A program made the position numbers and the translations under genes. This document shows, piece by piece, positions 45,688 to 57,140 of a DNA stretch of 64,000 nt. Each line of letters starts with the position of its first letter. The first letter of the stretch is position 1. Below the pieces are notes generated by a model that ran no database searches, had not been told where the DNA came from, and saw only the letters and a list, made by a program, of their open reading frames with translations. This DNA is from Przewalskia tangutica (Eukaryota; Streptophyta; Magnoliopsida; Solanales; Solanaceae): positions 134,197,254 through 134,261,253 of the forward strand of contig CM056721.1 of the NCBI GenBank assembly GCA_029844215.1. The letters are read 5' to 3'.

Positions 45688-47814
45688 GAGTGAATTGTCA
45701 AAATAATAACCTCCGAAAAAATTATTTTCAGAATATTATTCTTCCAAAATTAATTCCTATTTTAGTACTAATTTTGCCACATAGATTGCCAAGTGGATAA
45801 AAATATATTAGTTAATATTTAATCAATATTCCACATGTCACATATATTGTAGGAATGTAAATTTATAAGTTTATATTGTACATTTATTCTATTAGAAAAT
45901 TAAAATATTTTTTTTGTTTATTCTCGGGTCGACGTGGCCCGTGCAGATTTTTATTATTATTATTATTATTTTTAAACGAAACTGAAAATTCAATTTAAGA
46001 AAAAACGAAAATTCAATTTTTTTAAAAACGAAACTGAAAATTCAATTTTAAAAATAACGAAAATTAATTTTTTTAAAACGAAACTGAAAATTCATTTTTT
46101 TATTAGAACATATTAGTTAGTATTTAATCAATATTCCACATGTCACATATATTGCAGGAATGTAAATTTATAAGTTTATATTGTACATTTATTCTATTAG
46201 AAAATAAAAAAAAAATTTGTTTATTCTCGGGTCGACGTGGCCCGACAGATTTTTTTTTTTTTATAAATGAAACTGAAAATTCAATTTAAAAAAAAAAACG
46301 AAAATACAATTTTTTTAAAAACGAAACTGAAAATTCAATTTAAAAAAAAAATCATTTTTGTGTAATAAGTTGTGTAATAATTAATTCGCAAGACAACGTA
46401 TATCAATTTAAGTTTCAGATTTAAAAAAAATGAAATTTTCATTTTTTAATTGAATTTTCAGTTTCGTTTTAAAAAAATTAAAAAAATTGAATTTTCAGTT
46501 TCGTTTTTAAAAAAAGGGAAAAGGAGCATATTTGCCCTCAAACTTAAGGAAAAGGGGCATATTTGCCCTCCGTCAAAGTTTGAGGACAAATATACCCTTT
46601 CCGTTATTAAACTTGTAGAATTTGCCCAAAATTAACAGAAATGCCACATGGCGTCCACGTGGACGCCACGTGAAGCAGTGGGACGCGCATCGCCAGCCTC
46701 CATCGAGAGCTTGAGCTACAGTGATCTTGCCGGAAAATGGCAAATTCCGGCCAAACCACCAACTCAACGGGGACAAGGCTTATACCATTAGCTTCATCTC
46801 GTTAATCCCGTCATTTTCATACCAACCACCACTGTCGATTATTCCTATATCGCCGGAAATTTCAGATCGAAATTTCAACGCCATCGCCGATCGGTTTTCG
46901 CACTTTCCGGTGAACTCGGGAACTTCACGGTCCAAATTAGTACCAACAGTTCGCTTTAACAACACCGCTATTTCCATACCACTCTTACAACTCGATTCAA
47001 CCTCTATAAGAACATCAACCAAATCGACAGAATCGAAACCCTAGCCGCCACAAATGATTTCGCGATTCGAGCAATAACACGATAGTGAAGCGGTACGGCA
47101 GATTCGTCGTCCTCTAGCCGACATTTTACAACCCTCCACCACCTTCGATTCATCCCCAATCTTCAGATCGTTGAAATCAAATTTCCGATCGGGTTTTGGT
47201 CTTTTCCGGCCAACTATGGCATTGACGACGGTGGTGGGTGAGTCACGACGCGGGTCCCACCTGCTTCCACGTGGCGTCCACGTGGACGCCATGTGGCATT
47301 TCTGTTAATTTTGGGCAAATTCTACAAGTTTAATAACGGAAAGGGTATATTTGTACTCAAACTTTGACGGAGGGCAAATATACCCCTTTTCCTTAAGTTT
47401 GAGGGTAAATATGCTCTTTTTCCCTTAAAAAAATGAACTTTCGTTATTTTTAAAATTGAATTTTCAGTTTCATTTTTTAAAAAATTGAATTTTCGTTTAT
47501 TTTTTAAAATTGAATTTTCAATTTCGTTTTTTAAAATAATAAATAAAAAAATCTGTTGGGCCACGTCGACCCGAAAATAAACAGAAAAAATATATTTTAA
47601 CTTTTCTAATATAATAAATGTACAATATAAACTTATAAATTTACAATCCTACAATATATGTAACTTGTGAAATATTAATTAAATACTAACTAATATGTTT
47701 TTATCCACTTGGCAATCCATGTGACAAAATTAGTAGTAAAATGAAAATTAATTTTAAGAGAATAGTATTTTGGAAATAATTTTTAAAAAAAAATACTATT
47801 TTGGCAATTCCCTC
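45688..47814. mobile_element. Mutator-like fold-back element (outer)
   Basis: Flanked by a perfect 9-bp duplication GTAATAATA (45679-45687 and 47815-47823). Ends GAGTGAATTGTCAAAATA and, on the other strand, GAGGGAATTGCCAAAATA. The inverted arms are long (about 270 bp), sharing GCCAAGTGGATAAAAA, TAAATTTATAAGTTTATATT and GGGTCGACGTGGCCC. The left arm is partly duplicated in tandem (second copy at about 46103-46250). No transposase. It contains another element at 46516-47424; without that insert it would be about 1.2 kb. Confidence 0.9.
46516..47424. mobile_element. Nested Mutator-like MITE with long inverted repeats
   Basis: Flanked by TTAAAAAAA on both sides (46507-46515 and 47425-47433), a 9-bp duplication. 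Ends GGGAAAAGGAGCATATTTGC and, on the other strand, GGGAAAAAGAGCATATTTAC open inverted repeats of about 165 bp that include the palindrome GGCGTCCACGTGGACGCC at each inner edge. The core (about 46690-47250) is less AT-rich than its surroundings and holds short open frames on both strands without recognisable domains. 909 bp. Confidence 0.9.
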
Positions 47815-47823
47815 GTAATAATA

Positions 47824-48115
47824 TCGTAAATATATCAAATTTAGGAAAGACTTTTCTTGTCGCTTAGAGAATTGAAATTCCTAATTCTGATCAATTTAGG
47901 AAACTTTAAGCCTCATAATTAATTCACTTTTTTTTTACTTTAAGTAATTTTTGTTAGTGTGAGGATATTTTTTATTCTAATAATAGGACAAAATTCCATT
48001 CTGCATATTTTTTGGATCCTGGTAAAACGATTCTTCAAATTTGCATCAGCATATGAAACAAAGTATTTTCATACTCCAATTCCAAGTACATTACAAGATT
48101 TAATACTTTAGTTGT
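47824..48115. other. Short intergenic spacer
   Basis: AT-rich DNA between the Mutator-like element and the SINE/Copia relic. Nothing recognised. Confidence 0.4.
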
Positions 48116-48117
48116 AT

Positions 48118-48192
48118 CAGATCGGTGGTCTAGCCCTTTCTCGGATCCCGCGTATAGCTTTAGCCCACCAGGCTGCGTTCTTTTTGTAAAAT
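48118..48192. mobile_element. TS-like SINE fragment beside Copia relic
   Basis: The words GGTGGTCTAGCCCTTTCTC, GGATCCCGCGTATAG and CCACCAGGCTGCGTTCTTTT resemble the middle part of TS-like SINEs (GGACCCCGCGCATAG..., ACCGGGCTGCCCTTTT). Both ends are missing. Confidence 0.45.
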
Positions 48193-48363
48193 GATATTAA
48201 TCTCCTTCTCATTAATATCAAATATATATAGTGTACAATATTCATCCCTTATACAATAGAAATCCTAAACCTAATCACAAAAGGAATTCTAGTCTTACTA
48301 TAATTATATTTACACAATATATGAAATATATTCTAATTATGGGTAGAGATACAATAATGACAA

Positions 48364-48840
48364 CTATACACGTTTACACACCCCCTCAGTCGGAGCGGGA
48401 AGAGATCGGACGCTGAGACTGGATATAAAGTCAAGAAATAACTGTCTGGAAAGTCCTTTAGTAAAAGTATCGGCATACTGATAGGATGATGGAACATGTA
48501 ACACTCTGCCATGGTCTAGCGCAACTTTTTCACGAACGAAGTGCAAGTCTATCTCAATGTGCTTGGTCCGCTGATGTTGAACCGGATTGTGAGATAGATA
48601 GATGGCAGAGATGTAATCACAGTACACAATAGATGCCTGACGCAAATGACACTGAAGTTCTAACAGTAAATTTCTTAGCCAACAAATCTCAGCTACCACA
48701 TTTGCAACGCCTCTGTACTCAGCCTCGACACTGGAACGAGATAGGGTAGCATGTCGCTTGGCAGACAAAGAAATTAGATTATCCCCTAAAAAACACAAAA
48801 GCCGGAGGTGGAGCGTCGAGTGTCCGGACATCCTGTCCAA
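48364..48840 (-). pseudogene. Copia C RNase H
   Basis: Reads SRSSVEAEYRGVANVVAEIC, LRNLLLELQCHL, YCDYISAIYLSHNPVQHQRT, KHIEIDLHFVREKVA and TKGLSRQLF, a nearly complete Copia-type RNase H C-terminal half. The acidic residue usually seen after YCDN is retained within CD, although the next residue is Y. The upstream part is in another frame. Confidence 0.88.
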
Positions 48841-48920
48841 TCTGCATTCGTATATGAGAGCAACTTATTTGGTGCAGAGGGGTATAGGTGCAAACCATAA
48901 TCAAGTGTGCCCTTAATGTA

Positions 48921-49788
48921 TCAGACGATACGCTTAAGGGCAGTGAAATGAGACTCCCTGGGGCATGCATAAATAGGCAGCTGAACAACATAAGCAATGT
49001 CTGACCTTGTAAATGTGAGATACTGAAGTGCACCTGCAAGGCTCCTATACAGAGTAGGATCGGAGACTGGAGCACCATCCATAACACTGAGCTTAGATTT
49101 TGAATCAACTGGAGTAGGTGAAACTTTGCAATTCGTTATCTTTGCCCTGTACACAATCTCCTCTGCATACTTACGCTGACACAAGAACATGTGGTCGGCA
49201 GACATGGTCACTGATATCCCCAAGAAATAACTCAGCTTTCCCAAATCAGTCATTGCAAATTCGGATTTAAGCAAGACAATAATCTCATTTTTCAACCCGT
49301 CGGAGGAAGCAGTAAGAACAATATCATCCACTTAAAGTAATAAGTAAGCAGTGCTATTACCTCGATGAAAAATGAAGAGTAATGTATCACTCTTGCTGCA
49401 TACAAACACAATCTGCAAGATATACCTGACAAAACGATCATACCACGCACGAGGGGCCTGTTTCAGGTCATATAGTGACTTACGAGAGGCACACACATAG
49501 TGAGGAATCGCTGACGGGTGAACCTGCACGATCACGACGTAGATCGCTTTCTCTCAGATTTCCATGTAAAAATGCATTCTTCACATGGATCAGCCAGTGT
49601 TTGCCCATGACAATGCTCAAAATTGTGCGAATGGTAGCCGATTTGACAACCGGGCTGAAGGTCTCACCACAATCAATGCCCTCATGCTGATTTGTGTCAT
49701 TGGCCACAAGTCGTGCCTTATATCTCACAAGATCTCCACTGTCTCTGAATTTGTGAAGAAATAGCCACATGTAACAGATCACATTCAC
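48921..49788 (-). pseudogene. Copia C reverse transcriptase
   Basis: Pieces in several minus-strand frames: YKARLVANDTNQHEGIDCGE, FSPVVKSATIRTILSIVMGK, VKNAFLHGNL, ASRKSLYDLKQAPRAWYDRF, then, after a stop, MDDIVLTASSD, DLGKLSYFLGISVTM and CQRKYAEEIV. The polymerase YxDD motif reads xMDD. Frameshifts near 49535 and a stop at about 49332 break the gene. Confidence 0.85.
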
Positions 49789-50079
49789 CCCCTCAGGTCT
49801 AGGTACTAGATCTCATATGTGCTGTTTAGTTAAAGCATTGAATTCCTCATAAATAGCCGCATTTCAATTAGGGTCTTGTTTAGCAAATTTAGGGTTCTTG
49901 GGAATTGGAGAAATGATTTGGGCAGACAAGTTAAATTGGACTTTGGGTTTGAAGATTCCATGCTTGACACGAATTTTCATTTGGTGAGTGGGGACAATAG
50001 GAGGCTGTGTCGGCTGAGTGGGAAGAGCCGAGACTGAGGTATTGATTGGATAATGAGAAGGAGGGGTTGACGCCGTCAG

Positions 50080-50185
50080 AGGCGCCACAGTGCTGGGATC
50101 AAGGGCCGCGGCGCTGGAGGACTGACAATACTCTCTGAAGTTTTGGCTCCCGTAGAATTCAAAATTTAAATTCTATGGATTCAAC
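50080..50185. repeat. GC-rich motif at Copia C breakpoint
   Basis: Holds GGCGCCACAGTGCTGGG, AAGGGCCGCGGCGCTGG and CTCTCTGAAGTTTTG. The solo LTR at 11225 has CAGGGCCGCGGCGCCGG followed by TCTCTGAAGTTGCAG at 11530-11572, so the two patches share words and order although their surroundings differ. It may be a small LTR remnant. Confidence 0.55.
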
Positions 50186-50470
50186 CAAACTCACTCCCTC
50201 CGTCCCATATTAGTTGTTCTGTTTTGCTTCTCGCGAGTCAAGTTGACTAATTTTCGAAGTTAAATTGAATTAGATCAATTCAATATTTTAAAATTATAAT
50301 TTAAATATTTAAAAACTATATGAAAAATAATATAAGTTGCAATTTTTCTTATATCAATATGATGAAAAATATATCTGAAATGTTGATAAAAAATTATATA
50401 GTTTCTTTAAAAAAGAAAAGTAAACAAAAAATATTAAGTATTTATTACAATGCTCATAAAAAGTGTTGGT
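50186..50470. mobile_element. One-ended Stowaway-like MITE relic
   Basis: Begins CTCCCTCCGTCCCATATTAG, the classic terminal word of plant Stowaway-type MITEs, followed by AT-rich sequence. The opposite end is not found, so it is truncated and the right boundary is a guess. Confidence 0.4.
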
Positions 50471-50979
50471 CGAGATAAACCTAATCCTTTAAGATTGCAT
50501 CCGCCCCTACCACTAATTAATTTATAGTCCTTAAGGCGTGTGTGTGTGAGCAATGGTCACAATTGTTGTTTAATGAAAAATATCAGGAACATGTACGATA
50601 GACAAAGCTCAATCACATCAAATTCCGTAGTTAGTACTTAGTAGTTGGATTTATCCACTTTTTTTTGTTTTTTATAGTTTTTCGGAGATAGTAATATCGG
50701 ATGTGCCTGAATAAACAGCATTTGACAACACATTAACTGCTATGCAGATGAGAGCAAAGTTCTCCACCGTTATTTGAACCCATGTTGCACAACTTGGGTT
50801 TATCTCCTTTGTAGTCCAGCTATATGGCCCGGTGGAGGATTTATCCACTTCTTTAAAGGACAAATCTTCAAGCATAGCCATGTAAATTTCCAGATAATAA
50901 TCTCAAATGTTCAATCAAACCCCATTGGATAAACCTATAAATTCCCACCACCACAATAACATTGTATACCAAAATCACC

Positions 50980-51453
50980 ATGACTGCTTCAAGTCCAGCT
51001 TTCTTCTCATCATCAATTCTCAACATACCCAATTCCAAAACCCGATCCATCATCATCTTAAACCCTAACCCGTTTCCCCAAATCAACATTAACAAATCAA
51101 GAACCCCTCAAAAGCGAACCGGGTATTCCATTTCTAAATCTGTTACTGTCGATAACCCCTCCACTGTAGATGATGGAGTTGATGAAAAAGATGCTGAGGC
51201 AATTGGGAAAGTTGGGTCTAGGGTTAGGGTTACGGTTCCATTGAAAGTGTATCACGTGCCCAAAGTTCAAGAATTGGATTTGAATGATCGAATTGGGACA
51301 TTGAAACAGTATGTGGCGATTCATAAAGGCAAACAAATATCAGCTAATTTGCCTTACAAGGTGGAGTTCGTGGTAGACGATTTGGAAGGGCGAAGTGGTT
51401 CGGTTAAGTTCTCTGCACACTTTAAGGAAGATGAGTTTGAGTTTCTTGACTGA
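50980..51453 (+). CDS. FTRA: Ferredoxin-thioredoxin reductase variable subunit, plastid
   Basis: Single exon of 157 aa from the ATG at 50980 (MTASSPAFFSSSILNIPNSK). The first 60 or so residues are Ser/Thr/Asn/Pro-rich with few acids, fitting a plastid transit peptide. The mature part starts near VGSRVRVTVPLKVYHVPKVQ and shows LNDRIGTLKQYVAIHKGKQI, LPYKVEFVV and a final HFKEDEFEFLD, the SH3-like beta-barrel of the variable chain. Family knowledge: this subunit pairs with the 4Fe-4S catalytic subunit; the heterodimer takes electrons from ferredoxin to reduce thioredoxins in light-driven control of chloroplast enzymes. Length and intronless structure are usual. Transposon relics end about 500 bp upstream, leaving room for a compact promoter. 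Confidence 0.95.
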   Translation: MTASSPAFFSSSILNIPNSKTRSIIILNPNPFPQININKSRTPQKRTGYSISKSVTVDNPSTVDDGVDEKDAEAIGKVGSRVRVTVPLKVYHVPKVQELDLNDRIGTLKQYVAIHKGKQISANLPYKVEFVVDDLEGRSGSVKFSAHFKEDEFEFLD

Positions 51454-52590
51454 TCTATTTCAGTTTTGATCACAAATTTTATTGCTTTTTAATGAACTTT
51501 ATATGTACCACTGAATATATGAAAATAATCATCTGTACAACAAGTATTGTTTTGTGTATCATTTTGTAGATCTAATTTTTTAAATAAAAAATGCTTACTT
51601 TAGTTGTTTTCTTTGGGTATCCATTAATTTGTTGTTACCAATGTTGAATCTTGGATAATGGTGCTAAACTTGTGGTAGTCTAAGTTAATACTTAAAAATT
51701 CAGAGAGCTGAAGATGATGATACATTATAATGTTCGGTAGTCTAAGTAACAGTCTGTAGCCAAGAGCAGGATATAAAATCAACAATTAAGTGTTGTCTAT
51801 CAAAGTTTTTGACAGTCTACTCTTGCTTGGATGTTTCCTTTGAGTCCTTTATCTCGTTTCATTGGTAGCTATTCTATTGTTGCAACCACCAGCAAAAATG
51901 TGAAAACTTACGACTAACTGATCGTTGAATCTCCAGATTTTTTCTTTAGCTAGTGTATGGTTGGTCATATATCCTTTTAAACAGAAAAACTTACACTCGG
52001 TAGTCTTTATAGGAATGGTGAGTTAAGCAGGAAGAGCTGGAAGACTTGAAATTAGTGAGAGTTCCAAACTTGTTGGCATAAATGTTGGTTTTCTCCTGTG
52101 TGGGTAGCTTCATTTAGTAGGCATGGTTTTATTTGAAAAGACTAACTAGTAAAGTAATAATGTAAAAAGTGGAAAGCATCATATGTGAATGGCCTTCATA
52201 GAAATTGGACTGGCAGTTTTCTTTTTAATCAAAGGTTTGCTGGTGTGCACTATGTGCTGAATGAATTGGATATTTTGAGGTGTTAGCCTTAGCTGAGGCA
52301 TGTTTTCTCTATTGAGGAGCGTATGCACATGTATTTTCATATTAGATAAGTGTAAAAGAAGATATGTTTTAATTAGAAGCAGAAGAAAATTGAAGAAAGA
52401 GATTAGAATTGCACATGATATACTTGTAAAAAAACTATTGAACATGTATTACTATGAAATATTACACATTCTACTGTTAAGACAATTAGAAACTACTATA
52501 TTTTACTAGGGATCAAGCAATAAAGTTTGAGAAAGAGTAATTTCTGGTACACAATCAGCATGTTCTGGTTACTTGCATATCTAATTTACC
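51454..52590. other. FTRA 3' UTR and intergenic DNA
   Basis: AT-rich. AATAAA-like words lie near 51585. No gene or element termini are supported up to the SINE at 52600. Confidence 0.45.
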
Positions 52591-52599
52591 ATTTTCTCC

Positions 52600-52785
52600 A
52601 AGGCCTTTGGTCTAGTGGTAAGGGTGTAGCATGTGATGTGTGGGTTAGGCCCAGATCACGGGTTCGAACCCTGCCACAGACAAATGCCTGATATTTAACT
52701 GGGGAAGGATGTGGTCCGTTATCCACCGAATTTCGAACCGTGCGCCATTGGCACTCGGGATTTCTCGGTTATTACAAAAAGAACT
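52600..52785 (+). mobile_element. tRNA-derived SINE with A and B boxes
   Basis: TTTGGTCTAGTGGTAAGGG fits an A box (TRGYNNARNGG-like) and CACGGGTTCGAACCCTG a B box (GGTTCGAANCC), at tRNA-like spacing. A body with ACTGGGGAAGGATGTGG and CCGAATTTCGAACCGTGCGC follows, ending near GGTTATTAC. No cloverleaf with a plausible anticodon arm was drawn, so it is called a SINE, not a tRNA. Confidence 0.72.
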
Positions 52786-52874
52786 TACCTTTTGCATTTT
52801 TGGCTCTATCATCTGTGAGCATACTGCTCAGCTCAATGTCTGATAAAAAATACTAGCAGGTTGTTGCATGCAGC

Positions 52875-53563
52875 TAGAGATGGCAATGGATCCCGGACCC
52901 GATGGATCCAGATCCGTTTTATAGGATATGGATATTCAAAGTTTGGACCCGACGGATCCGGATCGGACCCAGATCCGTTTATGATGGATCGGATCTGGAT
53001 CTTGTCTTTGAGATCCGCATCCGCTCCAGATCCGACCCGTGAATCCGTTTTTTATTAAATTAATTATACATTTATTATTTATACATCATGACACCGAATC
53101 CTTTGTAATCTTAATTTTATTTTATATTCAAAGGGCCGAAGGCCATTATTTTTTTAATTGAGACACGTTTTGCGTGTTATTCTTTAATCATTATATTAAT
53201 CATTTATGTGATACTTATGTAGTAGCTTAGGTATTGAGAGAATTGTTTCTCACTACAGCAATAGCCAATAGGCATAACAATTGTCAACAATGTCATTTAG
53301 TCCTAATTTACGGATGCACTCCCCATGATTCCGTTAAATTAAATTGACTCTTTTTCTAGAAAATTTGGACTGATTAGAAGGTATAACTTAATAATCAGTC
53401 ACTTTGATTTGGATCCAGATCCGATCCGTGAATCCGGTGGATCTGTATTTGGATATGATTTTATGGACCCTATAGATCTGGATATGGATATGGATACATG
53501 TATGTAAAGCGATATGATTCGATCTAGTAGATCCTGGCCCGCATCCTACCGTTGCCATCCCTA
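52875..53563. mobile_element. Non-autonomous hAT element with GATCC-rich arms
   Basis: Ends TAGAGATGGCAATGG and CCGTTGCCATCCCTA are inverted repeats. Flanks CATGCAGC (52867-52874) and CCTGCAGC (53564-53571) are an 8-bp target duplication with one mismatch. The arms are full of GGATCC/GATCCGGATC words in inverted order. 689 bp, no transposase. Confidence 0.88.
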
Positions 53564-53599
53564 CCTGCAGCTTCCAATCCAATGACAAGCAAAAGACGA

Positions 53600-55367
53600 A
53601 GAAGTAACTCGACTCCAAATACTTCCTAACGACTCTTTACCAACATTCCCATAAGACTTGGTAAGAACTTAGGATAACTTAGACATAACTTTTACATAGA
53701 GTAAATCAACATACATACCTCTTAACTTCTATGAGTAGAAGGAATCATGAAATAACACCACATGTATATTTCATACATAGAATCATGCTAAAATGAGGAA
53801 GAGGTTCACATACATCGCGACGATTATCGACAAGTAGCAAAATGCTCCATAGTACTTCAACCTTGATAGCTATTCCATCCTTTAAGTAGAATACGCTACT
53901 CGTAGTACTTCAACCTATATTAATCATAACATGTCTATCAACTCCTAACTTTTTAACGTAGAATCATACTAAGTGTAAGGTCTCTTATTCTACGGAAAAT
54001 CGGGAAGCACTTCCTTTGTTTCTACGTACTTTTCCACCTTTTTCAAGGCCCGAAAATCAATAACCAAACGCCACATTTAAGGCCCAACAATTCAGCAAAT
54101 ACAAAGGGGATTACACGCCTAATAGGACGTGTAAAATTCTGCCCCACAATCACGATAAAACTGTCCATTCCTTAAGGCACATTCTCGACAATAACACTAT
54201 CCATAACAATATCAACTGTCTTTCAATTTCCTTTTTCAATCCAAGTTGTTATTCCAACATGTTATATACATAATAACAATTACAACAACTATAAATCCTT
54301 TCTCCCTTAACATGCGACGATTTCAACTATCGACCAAATTGATTACAACATTAATGGCTAATTTGTCCATTTTCGGTTTTAACATGTCGACATGATCCAA
54401 ATCTTTTCAAACTTCATTATATATACCACATGCTCATTTCTTAACTACTATAATATGTAATCTTTAATTACATTAAGAAGATGAAGATTTTATCTCAATA
54501 AGCCCTAATAATATCCAAGCGTCAAAGTCGATCCTTAGCAACTTTTAGCTCCTCTTATTATGTTCCAATCCGCTCCAAGCACTCCTTAGAAGCTCATGAA
54601 GAACTCCTCTTCAAGTTCCATCTTCAAAATTGAAGAACACCTTAGGTTTTCGCCTTGCGACTAACGTAAAAACGTCGTTTTCCGGGATCTTTCTATTGAG
54701 ATATCCTTACTATACCCCTAGGAACCTTGGGTTAAAGTCTTGTGAATTATGATCCAAAATTGCAAAATTTTTGAGTGGGAAAAAGGCTAAACCCGATAGC
54801 AACATTATGTGCACAAAGTTTTCTCAATTTTTTTCTAAGTGACTTGTCTTGCACTAGTGTAGTATAAATAAAACAATGGAGGGCTTAGATCAAAACACTT
54901 GTGTGGCTTGGATGGAGGAGATTAAATATCTAGCCAAGTGGGCTCTTGACTTAGTCAACAATCTCAAGCTAGGCTTCAAGACTTGATCATCCACATACTA
55001 CTTAACCTTGGTCACAAGACCACTTAACCATGGTCCAATCTGGCCCAAGACTATGCAAAAGGGATGACACGCGGTCGCCTCTCATTCGTCCATAAAATTT
55101 GAAACCCTGGGCCCCACAAAACGTAAAATTTCTCGGGTGGGCCCTACGTGACCAAATCCGTAAAATAAATTTCCACAATGATAATAAATTCCATACTCCT
55201 CAAATAATGTATTCTAAGAATCTAATTCTCATCAACGAACATTTTTCCTTTCCGAAGTTCGGAAGATTTTCCTTCGGAAAAACAATTCTTTCTTTCGTAC
55301 CAATTTTCAAGTCTTGTGTACTCGCGTCTATTCTCTTATTAATGTCCTGGAATTACGGGGTGTAACA
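53600..55367 (-). mobile_element. Gypsy-type LTR, second copy, truncated at 3' end
   Basis: On the minus strand it starts at 55367 with TGTTACACCCCGTAATTCC, the same terminus as the solo LTR at 11225. It later shares words such as ACACGTCC, GGGGCAGAATTTTACACG and GTGGCGTTTGG (about 54065-54150). The expected GGTCGTGACA end is missing; sequence similarity fades near 53600. Its 5' end abuts a Gypsy gag, into which it evidently inserted. Confidence 0.8.
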
Positions 55368-55756
55368 TTGAAAGTGGTACACAGCTCCAGAAAGTTGGCA
55401 ATGTGCATGTGAGGGTCTTCAAATGGAAATCCCTCATAATGTACTGTGTTCTGGACCATGCTAAGGATGACTGACTTGATCTCAAAGTTGTTTGCCCCTA
55501 TTGCTGGGAGCCTGATGCATGTATGTGCATCAGTAACCGTGGGCAGAACGTAGTCCCCCAAGCTTCTCTCCGCTGGGACCAGTATTGACTCCTCTCCATG
55601 TTCAGGAACCTCGTTGTTTGCCCCATTCTGATTCAGTGGTTGATTGTCCATGGTCACTGAATCAACTATCCTTTTATTTCGCTTGTTTTGCTTGCACATT
55701 TTCTCAATTTCAGGGTTGTAGGGAATGAGTGTATCTGCTCCTCTCCTTCTTCGCAT
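55368..55756 (-). pseudogene. Gypsy gag N-terminal fragment
   Basis: The minus strand reads from M at 55756 (MRRRRGADTLIPYNPEIEKM), then LPAIGANNFEIKSVILSMVQ, VHYEGFPFEDPHMHIANFLE and LCTTFN, the conserved start of Athila/Tat-type Gypsy gag (EDPxxHLxxFLE.C.TF). It is cut after the TTCAA codons by the LTR starting at 55367, so the rest of the polyprotein is gone. Confidence 0.85.
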
Positions 55757-55891
55757 GCACTAAATCCCTGGAAAAGACCAAAATCAACAAACAAATCAAG
55801 ACAACAGTATTCTAACAGTAAAAATAAAATAAAATAAAATAAAGCCAAAGTAGAAATAAAAATAGATGGTTCGATATTAGAAGTACGTCAG

Positions 55892-55909
55892 TCCCCGGCA
55901 ACGGCGCCA
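55892..55909 (-). other. Primer-binding site of the Gypsy element
   Basis: The minus strand reads TGGCGCCGTTGCCGGGGA, complementary to the 3' end of a tRNA-Asp type primer used by Athila/Tat-like elements. It lies six bases inside the LTR edge at 55916, as expected. Confidence 0.85.
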
Positions 55910-55915
55910 AAAACT

Positions 55916-57140
55916 TGTTAGGACCGTGTCCAATTGCTCACGCAAGTGTACGTATCGTTCACAAGTAATATAGTCTGTAAGATCGAGTTTATCGTCCACA
56001 AAGACTGGTTTCTAATTACCGAACATCTATTCGAGGTTATCTATTTGGCAAACGATATTTGATTTGGGTTTTTGTCTAACTACTAGAATAATTTCAAGAA
56101 TTAACTAAACTGCTGAAGTTGTAATCAGTTATGAAGGAATTAGAGCTTCCAAAATCCTCGATTATCCACTCTATTCAATCCTTAATGCAAATAGAGTGAC
56201 TTATTCTTCTATGTTAAGATAACGGTTAACTAGACTGTCTTATATTTCAGTTAGGATATATAATCGCTCAACCCCAGTGCAGAACCCTTCTATATTTCTA
56301 TGATAGGATTTACGACATAGGAGGATTAACAACAGTAACCTATAATGCTACACAAGTATCGGGGTACTTTCGTCCGCGATTTTAACTTATGTCTATTCAA
56401 TTATAGCTTATCCAAATCTCTCCTCTCGGTTCTTGATTCGAAATCATATAGATTATGATAATTAGTGATCAATTAATTATCAAGCATTCATACCAATTAT
56501 TGAATAAATTTAATCAAGTGAAGAAGAAATCAAACTAATGCATTAAGTCATGAGATAGAGTTTCAAGCGATTCAAAAGGAAAGCCCTAATAAAGTGTTTA
56601 GCTCCTAGCCATAAACATGCTGAGAACTAATACAAATCCAAACATAAACTGAATTGAAAACTACAGAAAGAAAAATTACGTAGAACTATGTCTCCAATTA
56701 TAGCCGCCAAGCGTTGTGTTGTGAGGAATAAGAATAGAATGAATGATATCCCCCTAAAATCTGTCCCTAGGGCTTATATTTGTTGTTAAAAACGTGTGCC
56801 TTGGACCCTTCTGCCCCTTGTCAATTCTATTTCGGATCAGAAAATTCACGCCTTGGCATGATTGCGAGGATGACGCATCATGCGAAAGTCCCGCACCTCT
56901 CGCACAATAATGGCACCGCGATCCTCAGATGAACGGCATCGCGATGCCGCGATCTTTGTCCTGAATTGCCAACTTTCATCCTTTTTGCCTCGGGACCCTC
57001 TTTTTGTGCCCACTTTTTGTCATTTTGCCCTTTTGAACCGCTGTGACTCAAAAGAAAGAAAAACGACCCTTATTTAAACGAAAATGGGAAAAATACTAAC
57101 TAAAAATGACTCAAAAAGCGTATACAAAATACGCCTAACA
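55916..57140 (-). repeat. 5' LTR of an Athila/Tat-like Gypsy element
   Basis: On the minus strand it starts TGTTAGGCGTATTTTG at 57140 and ends GTCCTAACA at 55916; TGTTAGG/CCTAACA are perfect inverted ends. 1225 bp. It sits next to a tRNA-Asp-type primer-binding site and gag. A GC-rich patch (GCACCGCGATCC, GGCATCGCGATGCCGCGATC on the plus strand) lies at about 56840-56965. Its right edge breaks the RNase H frame of a Copia element at 57141. Confidence 0.87.

Larger units (their letters stand above)
48198..50150 (-). mobile_element. Copia relic C, 5'-truncated
   Basis: On the minus strand: a Pro-rich linker (about 50088-49864, with MKIRVKHGIFKPK), RT, RNase H, a purine tract (ACTGAGGGGG) and a short LTR (about 48380-48198, starting TGTGTAAACG). 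Gag, protease, integrase and the 5' LTR are absent; the break lies near 50090-50150, where a GC-rich motif stands. It is closer in size and motifs to Copia B than to Copia A. Confidence 0.82.

Noticed and set aside
52608..52680. Possible tRNA gene (A and B boxes present)
   Set aside because: No convincing cloverleaf or anticodon loop; the sequence continues into a SINE body.
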